Below are positions 42,364 to 51,581 of a stretch of DNA of 64,000 bases, piece after piece. This DNA is from JAIQFF01 sp963788505 (lineage in GTDB: Bacteria; Acidobacteriota; Terriglobia; Terriglobales; Acidobacteriaceae). The notes below the pieces were generated by a model, which saw nothing but the letters and a program-made list of their open reading frames with translations, was not told the DNA's origin and did not search any database. Position numbers and translations under genes: made by a program. Where the stretch lies: NCBI GenBank assembly GCA_963788505.1, contig CAWBGY010000009.1:248001-312000 (forward strand). Reading direction: 5' to 3'. Position 1 is the stretch's first letter, and every line of letters begins with the position of its first letter.

Positions 42364-42741
42364 TTATCCTGCTTGCTTTACAGGGTCATGCTGGCCTCCT
42401 TCCAGGGAGATGGTGGCGCCGCAGTCCTTGCATGCCACGCGCTCGTGAGTACATTCGACCTTCACCGGCGCGTAGCGAAGGATGCCGTCTGCCGGCGAGA
42501 TTTCACGGCGTGCCAGTCCACACTCGACCAGAGCCTTCAGCAGTTTTCATACGGTGCTGTGCGACGTTCTAGGGTCAGCCTTTTTCGTCCGAAGCCAGAG
42601 ATCGGTGATGGTGACCGGCTCGGTCCCGGCTAAGAAGACAGCCAGGATGGTCCGACGATTCTTGGTGAAGTGCAGGCCTGCGCCACGCACGTGGGCCAGA
42701 ACCAGCGTCTCTTGGTGAGTTGCTTCGACTCGTGTGCTCAT
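42364..42741 (-). pseudogene. Fur-family regulator with an internal stop
   Basis: The ATG at 42741 follows GGAGGAGCA. The N-terminal winged helix (THQETLVLAHVRGAGLHFTKNRRTILAVFL...VTITDLWLRTKKADPRTSHSTV) ends at a TGA (42547-42549) where relatives have the Tyr of STVYRTL. The same frame continues correctly after it: LLKALVECGLARREISPADG, VECTHERVACKDCGATIS, to a TAA at 42364. Either a nonsense mutation or a sequencing error. The second metal-binding Cys pair at the C-terminus is also missing. Confidence 0.72.
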
Positions 42742-43080
42742 TGCTCCTCCTTGGCTGATGGAAGGCACAGGCGAGTCCTGCGTGTCGCGGCTATCTCTGG
42801 GTGCGGGATGATCTCAACCACCGTGGCCTTCCGTCTAGACTTTGTTGGCTTCGTCGGCTCAGGCGACTTCTCGTCCAGTGCTGCCGCCATGACTCAAGTT
42901 GACCCCGGAGCGCATCAAGGAAATTGCAATTAAGGCTGATCCTGATTTACACGCGATCAATTCTGATCAGTTTTCTAAAACCTAAAGCTTGATACTGAAA
43001 CTGTTCACAAGGTTCTGAGACCTACGGAACTTTGTAGACACATTCCAGATTGTGAACATTCTTGATGTAGGGAGGTTTCG
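42742..43080. other. Spacer with the promoter of the intact FVDSP cassette
   Basis: About 340 bases. From about 42954 (GATCAATTCTGATCAGTTTTCTAAAACCTAAAGCTTGATACTG) it is closely similar to 36640-36680 upstream of the broken copy. No separate gene is seen. Confidence 0.5.
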
Positions 43081-43659
43081 ATGAATCTAAATCTGATGGA
43101 TCCGAAGCTGATTGTGCTCGCCGCCGTAGTGATCCTTCTCATCGCAGTGCTGGCTTGGCTGTACATGCGAAAACGCAGGAGTACGACTGCTGGCCTGCGG
43201 CAAAAATTTGGCCCCGAATATGAGAGGGCGGTACTGGCGCATGGATCTGAACGAAAAGCAGAGGTGAAATTAGCGGATCGAGAGAAGCGAGTTGAAAAGC
43301 TCAACATTCGCGATCTTGATCCGGCGGAGCGCGAACGCTTTTTGAACCAGTGGGAGAACGTACAGTCGCGTTTCGTTGATTCTCCGAAAGGGGCAGTCGC
43401 AGAAGCCGATGACCTCGTGTCCTCTTTAATGAAGACTCGTGGTTATCCCGTGTCCGATTTCGATCAGCGTGCGGCCGATATTTCTGTCGATCATCCGCGC
43501 GTGGTGGAGAACTATCGGTCTGCGCATGAGATCGCGCTGCGGGTTGGGAAAGACGCAGCGACTACAGAGGATCTGAGAACGGCAATGATTCACTACCGCT
43601 CTCTGTTTGAGGAATTGGTGCAGGTCCCGAAGATTGTGGAACGGAAAGAGGTAGCGTAA
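43081..43659 (+). CDS. Membrane-anchored FVDSP-domain protein of unknown function
   Basis: 192 residues; ATG at 43081 after GGGAGGTTTCG. One N-terminal membrane helix (LIVLAAVVILLIAVLAWLYM), a basic/polar linker (KKFGPEYERAVLAHGSERKAE type), then the conserved domain QWENVQSRFVDSPKGAVAEADDLVSSLMKTRGYPVSDFDQRAADISVD...DLRTAMIHYRSLFEELV. The same domain plan occurs in the partner gene. The family is seen in Acidobacteria and remains unnamed as far as I know. A truncated duplicate lies at 36776. Confidence 0.75.
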   Translation: MNLNLMDPKLIVLAAVVILLIAVLAWLYMRKRRSTTAGLRQKFGPEYERAVLAHGSERKAEVKLADREKRVEKLNIRDLDPAERERFLNQWENVQSRFVDSPKGAVAEADDLVSSLMKTRGYPVSDFDQRAADISVDHPRVVENYRSAHEIALRVGKDAATTEDLRTAMIHYRSLFEELVQVPKIVERKEVA

Positions 43660-43820
43660 TGGTTGAATTAAAAAGAAAAGAAGGGGAGCTTACGACCGCT
43701 GACCTGGCTAGCTTTGGCATTCGGCCGGAGCATCCCGAAGGACTCAAGCTGGTGAAAGGCCAAGAGCCGGAACCTCCGAATGGTGCGGCTGCGGTTTCGG
43801 AGCCTATGGCGGCAGTGTAA
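43659..43820 (+). CDS. Partner gene of the FVDSP cassette, N-terminal only
   Basis: 53 residues, start overlapping the previous stop (TAATG). MVELKRKEGELTTADLAS matches copy 1 at 37132, but the FVDEP domain is absent; instead GIRPEHPEGLKLVKGQEPEPPNGAAAV leads to a stop. The coding part has probably been lost, so this copy and copy 1 have decayed in complementary ways. Confidence 0.55.
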   Translation: MVELKRKEGELTTADLASFGIRPEHPEGLKLVKGQEPEPPNGAAAVSEPMAAV

Positions 43821-43850
43821 CTTGTCGATTGGCGGCGGACGCTGATAGAC

Positions 43851-44615
43851 ATGACTATCCCTGCGCTGAAGACATCGTTCATCGTGAGTCTCGTATTTCT
43901 CATAGGAACAGCCACAGCTACAGCTCTGCATGCGCAGGCCACCAAACCAGCCCCGCCAACCCCTATCGATGAGAAGAAGGTCGAGCTCGGTGGCACACCC
44001 TGGAATCCACAATGGGACCAGATCATCGAGCAGGCACTTCCGCCCGAAATGCTTTCTTCGCGGGTACCCCAAGGAGTCCGTCAATTCTGCCCGCGATTTT
44101 ACGAGATGGGCGAAACAGACAAACGCGCATTTTGGGCTTACTTCTTCCAGGCACTCGCGGGGGCTGAAGCCGGCCTGAATCCGAACACCAGCGTCGCGCA
44201 TACCGAACCGGACGTCACGAAACGCGATGAAATAAGGGGGACGGCCATACGCACCGAAGGATTGCTGCAGCTTGCATACGCAGACCAGAGGCGTTACGGC
44301 TGCGATTTCAATTGGCAAGCAGATCGGGCGCTAAAGGCGAAAGATCCGGCCAAAACCATTCTCCAGCCGAAGAACAATCTCGAGTGTGGAGTAAAGATTC
44401 TGGTTAACCAGATCATCATCCGGCACAAACCCTTGCTGACTCGATCAGGATACTGGTCGACCTTGCAGCCTGACGGGCCGAGCTACCGTGTATTTGCCAA
44501 GCAGATGACAAATCCCCCAGTTGCCTGTGGTCTGACCACCAAGTCGACGATCGACAAGTCGGCTACGACGAAGTCTGTGCAGGATGATGCGAATCGGGAT
44601 GAAACTCCACAATAG
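43851..44615 (+). CDS. Secreted lytic-transglycosylase-like protein
   Basis: 254 residues with a signal peptide (MTIPALKTSFIVSLVFLIGTATATALHA). The core (FWAYFFQALAGAEAGLNPNTS, EGLLQLAYADQRRYGCDFNW, NNLECGVKILVNQI, GYWSTLQPDGPSYRVFAKQM) follows the order of SLT-type transglycosylases, with an acidic residue (AEAG) at the catalytic Glu position. Two Cys may pair. It would cleave peptidoglycan glycan strands in the periplasm. Stand-alone gene after the FVDSP cassette. Confidence 0.7.
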   Translation: MTIPALKTSFIVSLVFLIGTATATALHAQATKPAPPTPIDEKKVELGGTPWNPQWDQIIEQALPPEMLSSRVPQGVRQFCPRFYEMGETDKRAFWAYFFQALAGAEAGLNPNTSVAHTEPDVTKRDEIRGTAIRTEGLLQLAYADQRRYGCDFNWQADRALKAKDPAKTILQPKNNLECGVKILVNQIIIRHKPLLTRSGYWSTLQPDGPSYRVFAKQMTNPPVACGLTTKSTIDKSATTKSVQDDANRDETPQ

Positions 44616-44937
44616 TTTGGCCCCGACTGTCCCTGTTAGTTAACTCCACGATGCTCACTCCGCGCGGGCGAATCAAAGAGTCCGCGCTCTCATCTCCGCT
44701 AATTAGTCGGAGAAGGTTGCCAGTTATGGTTCTCGCCTGCGTGGAATTGAGGAAGAAGGGATTCTCGGGTGTGGTTTCTTCCTTCGGTAGTTTTCGCTGT
44801 TAAGTGCGGCACACTGAATAATAAAATGTTTGCGGCTGCGGGACCGTCTCCCCATGAAGCCCCCCGGAATCGCTCAAATTCCGCTTGAACTTTCCGTCGT
44901 AGAGAGCGGGAATGTGGTCGGCGCCTAAGGAGGCACT
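44616..44937. other. Spacer before the DUF2924/recombinase module
   Basis: About 320 bases, no convincing gene. It probably holds the promoter for the DUF2924-recombinase unit; no clear attachment motif was found here. Confidence 0.35.
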
Positions 44938-45405
44938 ATGCCCAATTCGTCCACTACCAATCAGTTGTCCTCTCTACCCCGTTTGCACAAACCAGCTTTG
45001 ACCGAGCTTTGGCAGCAGCTTTTTAAGACGGACCCTCCGATTCGAATGCGCAAGGAGCTAATGCTCCAGTTCGTGGCATATCGCATGCAAGAGCAGGAAG
45101 TTGGTGCGCTCAGCAACAGTAGCCATCGTCGTCTCAGAGAACTCGCAAGTGAAATCGAAGTCAATTCCAATGGCCCCGATTCACAAAGGCCGGCGATCAA
45201 ACCGGGAACTCGGCTCATCCGGCAGTGGAAAAACCAAATCTATATCGTGAACGTTGAAGAAGGGAACTATGAATACAGAGGTGCTCGCTACGAAAGCCTT
45301 TCGGAGATCGCTCGCCTGATCACCGGCACCCGGTGGTCGGGACCGCTCTTCTTCGGTCTAAAATCAAGCCGAGACCCTCGGAGGCCAAATGAGCTCCGAT
45401 CCTAG
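44938..45405 (+). CDS. DUF2924 family protein
   Basis: 155 residues; ATG at 44938 after AAGGAGGC. LPRLHKPALTELWQQLFKTDPP...LMLQFVAYRMQEQ and IKPGTRLIRQWKNQIYIVNVEEGNYEYRGARYESLSEIARLITGTRWSGPLFFGL are the DUF2924 hallmarks. These proteins almost always precede a large serine recombinase, as here, and are thought to assist it. The C-terminus overlaps the recombinase start by 17 bases. Confidence 0.9.
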   Translation: MPNSSTTNQLSSLPRLHKPALTELWQQLFKTDPPIRMRKELMLQFVAYRMQEQEVGALSNSSHRRLRELASEIEVNSNGPDSQRPAIKPGTRLIRQWKNQIYIVNVEEGNYEYRGARYESLSEIARLITGTRWSGPLFFGLKSSRDPRRPNELRS

Positions 45406-47134
45406 GCGGGCAGTGCGATGCGCCATTTACACGCGCAAGTCTTCCGAGGAAGGACTGGAAATGTCCTTCAATTCTCTCGACGCCCAGCGAGAAGCCTGCC
45501 AGGCCTTCATCGCCAGCCAACGGCAGGAAGGATGGAGGGTGCTCCCGACTCTGTACGACGACGGTGGATATTCGGGTGGAAGCATGGAGCGACCCGCGCT
45601 AGGGAGATTGTTGGAAGACGTTGAAAACCGACAGGTCGATACCATCGTTGTCTACAAGGTCGATCGCCTGACGCGGAGCCTGGCCGATTTTGCCAAGATC
45701 GTTGAAGCTCTCGATGCGCGCGGAGTTTCCTTCGTCTCCGTCACCCAACAGTTCAATACCACCACCTCGATGGGGCGTCTGACCCTCAACGTTTTGCTCT
45801 CCCTCGCTCAATTCGAACGAGAGGTCACCGGGGAAAGAATCCGGGACAAGATCGCGGCTTCTAAGCGCAAAGGAATGTGGATGGGTGGCAGAGTGCCTCT
45901 AGGCTATGACGTGAAGCAGCGGAAGCTGGGGGTGAATCAAGAGGAAGCCAGGCTCGTCAACGATCTTTACCGCTGGTACCTCGAGTTAGGGTCGGTTTCC
46001 AAGCTCAAAGACTATCTCGACCACCAGAGCATCAAGAGTAAGAAAAGGATTAGCGCAGCAGGGCACCATTCGGGCGGAGTATCGTTCTTCCCTGGGGCCC
46101 TCTATCTGATTCTGCAAAACCCGATTTATCTGGGGGAGGTTCGACATCGAAACGAGTCCTATCCGGGTGAGCACGAAGCCATCATTCCGCGGGACCTGTG
46201 GGAGCGGGTACAGGCTAAATTGAAAAGTGACAATCAGGGACGCAGGGATGGCGTAAAGACGAATTGTTCCAGCATGCTCGTCGGGTTGCTGCAGGATACA
46301 GTGGGCAACCGATTCAGCCCCACTCACACGGTGAAGAACGGGAAGAGATATCGGTACTATGTTTGTCACGCAGCTGCTAAGGACTCAGACAGGCAAAGCA
46401 AACCGATTCGCCTGCCAGCATACGATATCGAAAGGCAGGTTTCGCTCAGGCTGCAGTCTTTCTTGCAATCGGCAAACGAGGTAATAATGCGTCTCGCAAT
46501 TCTTGGGGACCATCCTGAACTCACGCATCAACTCATCATGTCTGCCAAGAAACAAGCAGAGGAGTGGCCAACTGCCTCTCCTGCCGCCGTACGAGACTTT
46601 GTGAGAAGAGTAGTGCGGCGAGTTGTAGTAGGCCCAGACAAGATTGACGTGGAAACGAGCAAAGGCGAACTCCGCGCTTCCTTCACCGACAACCAACTCG
46701 GCGCGTCATGCCGAACAATACAGCAAGGGCAAGAAGCCAGCTCGGATGACCTCATTCGTCTCACCGTCGAGGCGCGGCTCACACGTTGCGGCGGCGAAAT
46801 GCGGCTTGTCGTCAGTCTCGATTCTCCAAGGCCACAGGAAATCACGCCAATATTGAAGGCAATTGTACGAGCTCATAGGTGGCGAGAAGGCGTGTTAGCT
46901 GGCGAAGTTCCAAACTGGACAGTGGCTTCGAAACGACTCGATCTCAATGAGGAATATCTTCGCCGGGTTTTGGGGTGTGCCTTCCTTGCTCCGGATATTC
47001 TTGAAGCCATCCTCGACGGGCGTCACCCTTCGGACCTGACCGTCAAAACACTGTCCCGCCGTCACCTACCGCTCGATTGGGCAGAGCAACGAACACATCT
47101 CGGATTCCCGCCGGCGCGAGTTGCGGGCAAGTAA
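45389..47134 (+). CDS. Large serine recombinase (resolvase/invertase family)
   Basis: 581 residues; ATG at 45389 with GGAGG upstream. N-terminal catalytic domain with AIYTRKSSEEG (nucleophile Ser in RKS), DRLTRSLADF and LNVLLSLAQFEREVTGERI. A Recombinase domain follows (KGMWMGGRVPLGYDV) and then a helical C-terminal segment (about 350-581) with further DNA-binding motifs. It catalyses integration or excision of a mobile element whose cargo is unclear. A paired DUF2924 gene lies immediately upstream. Confidence 0.92.
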   Translation: MSSDPRRAVRCAIYTRKSSEEGLEMSFNSLDAQREACQAFIASQRQEGWRVLPTLYDDGGYSGGSMERPALGRLLEDVENRQVDTIVVYKVDRLTRSLADFAKIVEALDARGVSFVSVTQQFNTTTSMGRLTLNVLLSLAQFEREVTGERIRDKIAASKRKGMWMGGRVPLGYDVKQRKLGVNQEEARLVNDLYRWYLELGSVSKLKDYLDHQSIKSKKRISAAGHHSGGVSFFPGALYLILQNPIYLGEVRHRNESYPGEHEAIIPRDLWERVQAKLKSDNQGRRDGVKTNCSSMLVGLLQDTVGNRFSPTHTVKNGKRYRYYVCHAAAKDSDRQSKPIRLPAYDIERQVSLRLQSFLQSANEVIMRLAILGDHPELTHQLIMSAKKQAEEWPTASPAAVRDFVRRVVRRVVVGPDKIDVETSKGELRASFTDNQLGASCRTIQQGQEASSDDLIRLTVEARLTRCGGEMRLVVSLDSPRPQEITPILKAIVRAHRWREGVLAGEVPNWTVASKRLDLNEEYLRRVLGCAFLAPDILEAILDGRHPSDLTVKTLSRRHLPLDWAEQRTHLGFPPARVAGK

Positions 47135-47400
47135 ACTGGCGATTCCTCTGGATCGGGCAGCGTGGGCCAGTTTAGGATTCCTGCGGGCTCTTCGCGACAA
47201 GTCTTTAGATAAATTCACTGTTCCAAGGACAAACAGACAACGACTCTCCCTGATATGCCCCTGTTAATTCCCTGTTACGATTTGAGCTGGACCGCAGCTT
47301 TCTCCAGCAGGATGTGCAGTTTCGAGAGATACGAACCGCCATTTCGGGGACAAATTTCGCAAATTCCCTGTATTTTTCCCTGTTAGCAGGGAATCTGGCG
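47135..47400. other. Spacer with CCCTGTTA motifs (candidate recombinase site)
   Basis: Downstream of the recombinase, CCCTGTTA and close variants occur four times (CCCCTGTTAATTCCCTGTTACG near 47259 and ATTCCCTGTATTTTTCCCTGTTAGCAGGGAAT near 47365). The last is partly inverted (TTCCCTG...CAGGGAA). Such sequences are seen beside DUF2924 recombinase modules and may form its att site. Confidence 0.4.
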
Positions 47401-47405
47401 GAGAA

Positions 47406-47895
47406 AGGTTAGCGCCAGACTGCTCTCTCTACCATTCACAAACCCATTCGCAACCGTCTGCCTGAGTCCCCTCCCACCAACAAGCCGAAGCCTCAGCGCA
47501 TTGACGAAGCGATAGATCAGTACTTGGAAAATGTCAGCACCAAGGCAGCCCGTACCTCCTCAGGGTACGTCTACACCCTCCGTCAATTCTGGGCTTCAAT
47601 GGGCAACCAGCCAATCTTTTTGACCGACATCATCCGACAGCATCTCTACGATTTTGTCGGCTACCTGCGCAAGGAAGGACCGGGTGACAGAACCGTTCAT
47701 AATCGTTGCGGTGAAGTGATCACATTTTTGCGGCACTTCGGATTCAAGGAAGTGACCATCAAGGTGAAGTTCACGGAGTTGAAGGTTCGTGCGTATCGGC
47801 CTGACGAACTGCAAGCAATGTTCACCGTACCGTCACTCGGTGGTCTGGCCCCTCTTTTCGGTTTGAAGAAGAGTCAAACTCTCGCCGCTAAATAA
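47406..47895 (+). pseudogene. Tyrosine recombinase (integrase), N-terminal remnant
   Basis: SAM-like core-binding domain of a phage-type integrase: RNRLPESPPTNKPKPQRIDEAID, then VSTKAARTSSGYVYTLRQFWASMG, LYDFVGYLRKEGPGDRTVHNR and FTELKVRAYRPDELQAMF. The catalytic domain is missing after DELQAMFTVPSLGG. In-frame homology starts before the first usual start (TTG 47524), so the 5' end is also damaged. Confidence 0.72.
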
Positions 47896-47965
47896 TTGAG
47901 CAATGATTGAGCAAAATTGGTTATATACATTGACAATTTGCGAGAATTGTTGCATACATGTCATA

Positions 47966-47981
47966 TGATGATCGATCATCA
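47966..47981. promoter_or_regulatory. 16-bp perfect palindrome, candidate GntR operator 1
   Basis: TGATGATC/GATCATCA is a perfect inverted repeat upstream of the first glycosidase-like gene. TGATCGATCA cores also occur at 51404 and 57577, beside the other units of this locus. The GntR/FCD regulator at 50541 is the likely binder. Confidence 0.5.
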
Positions 47982-48067
47982 GTGGGCGGCTGATACAGCA
48001 GGCCTTGGGACATTGATTGCCGAGTTCAATCCCCGTCGGCGGGCAAGGTCCTTAGCGCCGAGACGCC

Positions 48068-48387
48068 ACGTCGAATTCAGTTTGCTTTGAAGCTGCGCGA
48101 ATGGTCCCCACCTGTCGGTGAAAGTCCTGGGAACGGCGCCGCTGGCCTCGGTCACCATCGTTAAGAACAATCAGGATTACGTTCGCATGGAAGGTAAGGG
48201 TCGCCGGGAATTGGAATTCGAATACGGACAACCGCCCCGCCCAAAGACACAGATTATTACTACGTCCGGGTTATCCAGGAGGATTTCGAAATGGCTTGGG
48301 CCAGCCCTATCTGGGTTTCACGGCCTTAGCTTGATCACCGTCCTTCTTCAACCGCACACGATCCCAGACTCAGACATCACCATTTAG
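48068..48387 (+). pseudogene. DUF3604 C-terminal remnant
   Basis: LSVKVLGTAPLASVTIVKNNQDYVRMEGKG, then, two bases out of frame, APPKDTDYYYVRVIQEDFEMAWASPIWV, match the C-terminus of DUF3604 proteins (secreted hydrolase-like). A frameshift near 48234 separates the halves and the large N-terminal part is absent. It lies in the promoter spacer of the glycosidase-like gene. Confidence 0.65.
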
Positions 48388-48395
48388 GGGGCCCG

Positions 48396-50492
48396 ATGAA
48401 ACGAAACTTTGTCATGAGCTCAGGAAACATGCTTGTCAGAGTTATCCTCCTGGGATTTTTCCTAACTTGGCTGGAAGCCGCGCCCGAGGCGGTCGCGCAG
48501 GTTGCTGGTGACGCCTCGCGGCTCTTGCTGAATAAGGTCGCGATTCTGGTGGATAGCAGCGAGCCCTCTTACGTCCAGTACGGCGCTCAGGATCTTGGCG
48601 CTTATTTAGGAGAGATCAGCGGTGAGCCGACAATGGTGGCATCGTCATCGGACGCAGCGCGAAAGTACAAGTCGATCATCGTGATCGGCGAAAAAATGGC
48701 AATCACGATGGCCGTTGACCTGGGTACCATCGGCGAATTGGGTGACGAAGGATCCGTGATTCGCACTTTCGACAAGGCAGGAACGACGGTCGTCGTGGTG
48801 GCGGGCCGAAATCCGCACGGTACGAATTTCGGCATCGCCACGTTCATGCAGATGATCCGCGCGGATGCGAAGTCGCCGTATCTCGAGGGTCCTCTCAATA
48901 TCCAAAACAAGCCAAGTATCGCGATTCGCGGCTTGCAGACCGGCGCATGGCCATTGAAGTATCCGTATGCTGCATGGAAGGAGCGGGACTGGGACCGATT
49001 TATTGATATGGCTTGGGTCGACCGGATGAACCTGCTGTTGCTGGCTCCGCTGTTTGAAATCCTTCCGGTTCCGCTATCGCCCGAGGACGAAGCCTATGTG
49101 CAGGAGGTCCGGCGCGTCGTTGACTACGCTCAGAATAAACGCGGTATGGAGGTATGGGTCGGAATGCCCGCAAACCGCATCGCCATTTCCGATTGCGGGG
49201 TTCGCGATCCACACCTTCGTCCCTATTGGATCAACGGCTGTCAGAAGGACATGAATCCAGCGGACCCGCAACAGTTCGCCAACATTGGGAAAGCGATCGA
49301 GCCCTTTTACCGAATTGTCAACAATGCGGACGGTATCTTAATGGGCGATGCCGACCCCGGCGGTTGGCCACAGAGTCCCTTGAGTGAACAAGTGAAACTT
49401 TTCCAGTCGGCCCGAAAAATGTTGAACCAATACAACATTCACGGAGAAAAAGCCAAGCTGGCGGATTTCATGTGGATCGGGTGGGGACGGCACAAGTTCT
49501 TTACTTCGACGGACCGCCTAGTAACGGGATTCGATTGGACCGCCAAGAACCCGGATGAGAGCGATATCGCGTTCATGGCGGAGACGATACGCAACTTCAA
49601 GCAGAATCTGGCTGAACCCTGGGAGGTCTTCGCGGGCATGACTCCTTATTTAGAGTCCGCCAGGCGGGAGTCAGTGCTGAACAAGACCATCTACTTTCCC
49701 TACGGCGCCATCGAAGGCGAGCCAGCATTCCCCGCAACCAATACTAGTCTGGAGCCGGTGCGCGAGGTCCTCGATAAAGAGGCGGAATACCCGCCGCTTA
49801 GCTCGTTGATGGGGAATAACCAGGTCATGCTGCTGCAGTTTCCGCGCACCTATTACTTCTTTGCCAGCACATGGAACTCCGCGAACAAGAAACGAAGCGA
49901 AGAAGATGTACTCCAGGCTGCCTCAGAACAGATTTATCCTGAGCATAAAGAATTGCTTGCGGAATCATTTCTCGCGTTGCGCGAGACCGACCCGGATAAG
50001 ATCCGTGCAACCAGCGCTCGTCTCGCAGCTCTGGTGAGTGCGGGCAATACCGGACGGCCCGGAGTCCTCGGACGCTACCTTTTTCCTGACCGGCTCATAG
50101 TGGCGAAAGACTTAGTGACACAACTGGATATTCGCGTCGCCCGTCAAACGCTGATTAAGGCATTACGTGGTAAACCCAACGTCGACGAATGCGCTCGGCT
50201 GATAGAGGAGTACTTCGACAAACTCCTGGCCTGGAATCAGCAAACGGGGTGGGAGAAAATTATCGACACGGGAATCTGGACACAACCGATTTACGAGCGG
50301 GATAAATATCTTACTGAAGCCATATCCCACCTGAAGGAGATTCTAGGAAAGGGTGCTCCCTACACCAGCTACGCCCAAGTGAATGGCTTCTTCGATGGAA
50401 TTGCAAAGGACCTGCTCCAAAAGTACGGACAGAACTCCGTCATGATTGGATGCATCGAGCCGTTTAAGTCGGCTGTTGTGCAGGCTCAATAA
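48396..50492 (+). CDS. Secreted glycosidase-like protein, paralog 1
   Basis: 698 residues with a signal peptide. The N-terminal ~150 residues (VDSSEPSYVQYGAQDLGAYLGEISGEP...IVIGE...PHGTNFGIATFMQMI) resemble the GH20/GH67 N-terminal alpha/beta domain. A TIM-barrel-like region follows (RGMEVWVGMPANRIAISDCG, GILMGDADPGGWPQSPLSEQ, DFMWIGWGRH, GAIEGEPAFPATNTS) and then a helical C-terminus. The catalytic acids cannot be assigned. Two paralogs lie at 57834 and 59896. Closest known types: alpha-glucuronidase or hexosaminidase families. Confidence 0.75.
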   Translation: MKRNFVMSSGNMLVRVILLGFFLTWLEAAPEAVAQVAGDASRLLLNKVAILVDSSEPSYVQYGAQDLGAYLGEISGEPTMVASSSDAARKYKSIIVIGEKMAITMAVDLGTIGELGDEGSVIRTFDKAGTTVVVVAGRNPHGTNFGIATFMQMIRADAKSPYLEGPLNIQNKPSIAIRGLQTGAWPLKYPYAAWKERDWDRFIDMAWVDRMNLLLLAPLFEILPVPLSPEDEAYVQEVRRVVDYAQNKRGMEVWVGMPANRIAISDCGVRDPHLRPYWINGCQKDMNPADPQQFANIGKAIEPFYRIVNNADGILMGDADPGGWPQSPLSEQVKLFQSARKMLNQYNIHGEKAKLADFMWIGWGRHKFFTSTDRLVTGFDWTAKNPDESDIAFMAETIRNFKQNLAEPWEVFAGMTPYLESARRESVLNKTIYFPYGAIEGEPAFPATNTSLEPVREVLDKEAEYPPLSSLMGNNQVMLLQFPRTYYFFASTWNSANKKRSEEDVLQAASEQIYPEHKELLAESFLALRETDPDKIRATSARLAALVSAGNTGRPGVLGRYLFPDRLIVAKDLVTQLDIRVARQTLIKALRGKPNVDECARLIEEYFDKLLAWNQQTGWEKIIDTGIWTQPIYERDKYLTEAISHLKEILGKGAPYTSYAQVNGFFDGIAKDLLQKYGQNSVMIGCIEPFKSAVVQAQ

Positions 50493-50540
50493 ATATTTCG
50501 ACGAGGCAAGCCTAAATTATTGACCTGTCGGCCCAGAACA

Positions 50541-51233
50541 TCAGGATGCAGGTTCTGTTTCGTTCTCTTCGGAGTACAGGCGCGCAGCTTGTTCCGCCCA
50601 ATCTTTCATTGCCAGGTGGAAAGCGCGCTTGGCCTTCTCAGGCTCTCCGGCGGAGATTGCGTCCAACAAAACCCGATGGTCCTGAAGATCCTCTGCCAGA
50701 TTAAATCCAGGCTGCGTAGCGACGCGGATTGCACTGAACCCGAAAAGAGGAACAACCACACGGCGCAGGCATTCGACCAGGCAGTCATTGTGAGTGGCTT
50801 CCCACATGGCAATATGCCAACTCAAGTCGCCGCGGATATATTTCTGAAAATCGCGGGCGCGCACGGCTGTCTGGGACTGTTGATAGAGTTCTTCCAGTTT
50901 CTCGATATCGGCAGGCGTCGATTGGCGCGCTGCCTCTTCGGCTGCGAAACACTCCAGAGTTCGTCGAACTGAGATCGTGTTCTCGAGATCGCGCTGGCTG
51001 AAATCGGTGACAAAAGTAGCTGAATTTGGTTTCTTGCTGACATGGCCTTCGAGTTCAAGTTGGATCAGGGCTTCCCGAATTGCCGATTGACTTGTGCCGA
51101 GCGTCTCGGCAAGTTTTCGCTCCACTAGTCGCTCGCCTGGTATCAACGACCCATCCAGGATTGACTCTCGAATCTTCTCGGCAACTTGGTGACGCGCGGG
51201 TTGGTTATTCAGCTTGGTTGCTTTTAATGGCAT
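50541..51233 (-). CDS. GntR family regulator with FCD domain
   Basis: 230 residues. Winged helix-turn-helix (GERLVERKLAETLGTSQSAIREALIQLELEGHV) followed by an all-helical FCD effector domain (ECFAAEEAARQ, WHIAMWEATHN, DHRVLLDAISAGEPEKAKRAFHLAMKDW). FCD members usually respond to sugar acids or organic acids and repress. It is divergent from the ceramidase-like gene, with a TGATCGATCA site between them at 51404; it probably controls this locus. Confidence 0.88.
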   Translation of the reverse strand: MPLKATKLNNQPARHQVAEKIRESILDGSLIPGERLVERKLAETLGTSQSAIREALIQLELEGHVSKKPNSATFVTDFSQRDLENTISVRRTLECFAAEEAARQSTPADIEKLEELYQQSQTAVRARDFQKYIRGDLSWHIAMWEATHNDCLVECLRRVVVPLFGFSAIRVATQPGFNLAEDLQDHRVLLDAISAGEPEKAKRAFHLAMKDWAEQAARLYSEENETEPAS

Positions 51234-51581
51234 CTTTTTTCCTTACGTTGGACAGCATTCTATCCGCTCACGCCAAATCTTGTTTCGGCTGTCGCTAAGG
51301 GGCCCATTTTGACGTCTAGACCCCTTTAGATACAACACGATCCCCTGACTGTTTGATTATAATCGAGTGCCATCTAATAACAAAGGCATCAGAATATGAA
51401 TAATGATCGATCAAAAACTGTGTGTTCTATTGTAGAATCCTAGATACTGTCTCGGCATACAGATGTGTAATCGGTCATCAAAGATACCTCATCGGCGGTG
51501 ACAGTAGCGATGGCTTGGAGATGAGCGCTGAAAGGCCTATTGGGATTGGCAAACGAACGAACCTGAACGGGGTGGACGCAG
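51234..51581. other. Divergent promoter region of the GntR and ceramidase-like genes
   Basis: About 350 bases, no gene. Contains TGATCGATCA at 51404-51413, a perfect 10-bp palindrome matching the cores at 47966 and 57577. Confidence 0.5.
51404..51413. promoter_or_regulatory. Palindrome TGATCGATCA, candidate GntR operator 2
   Basis: Lies between the divergent GntR gene and the ceramidase-like gene, 178 bases from the latter's start. Same core as the sites at 47966 and 57577. Confidence 0.5.
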
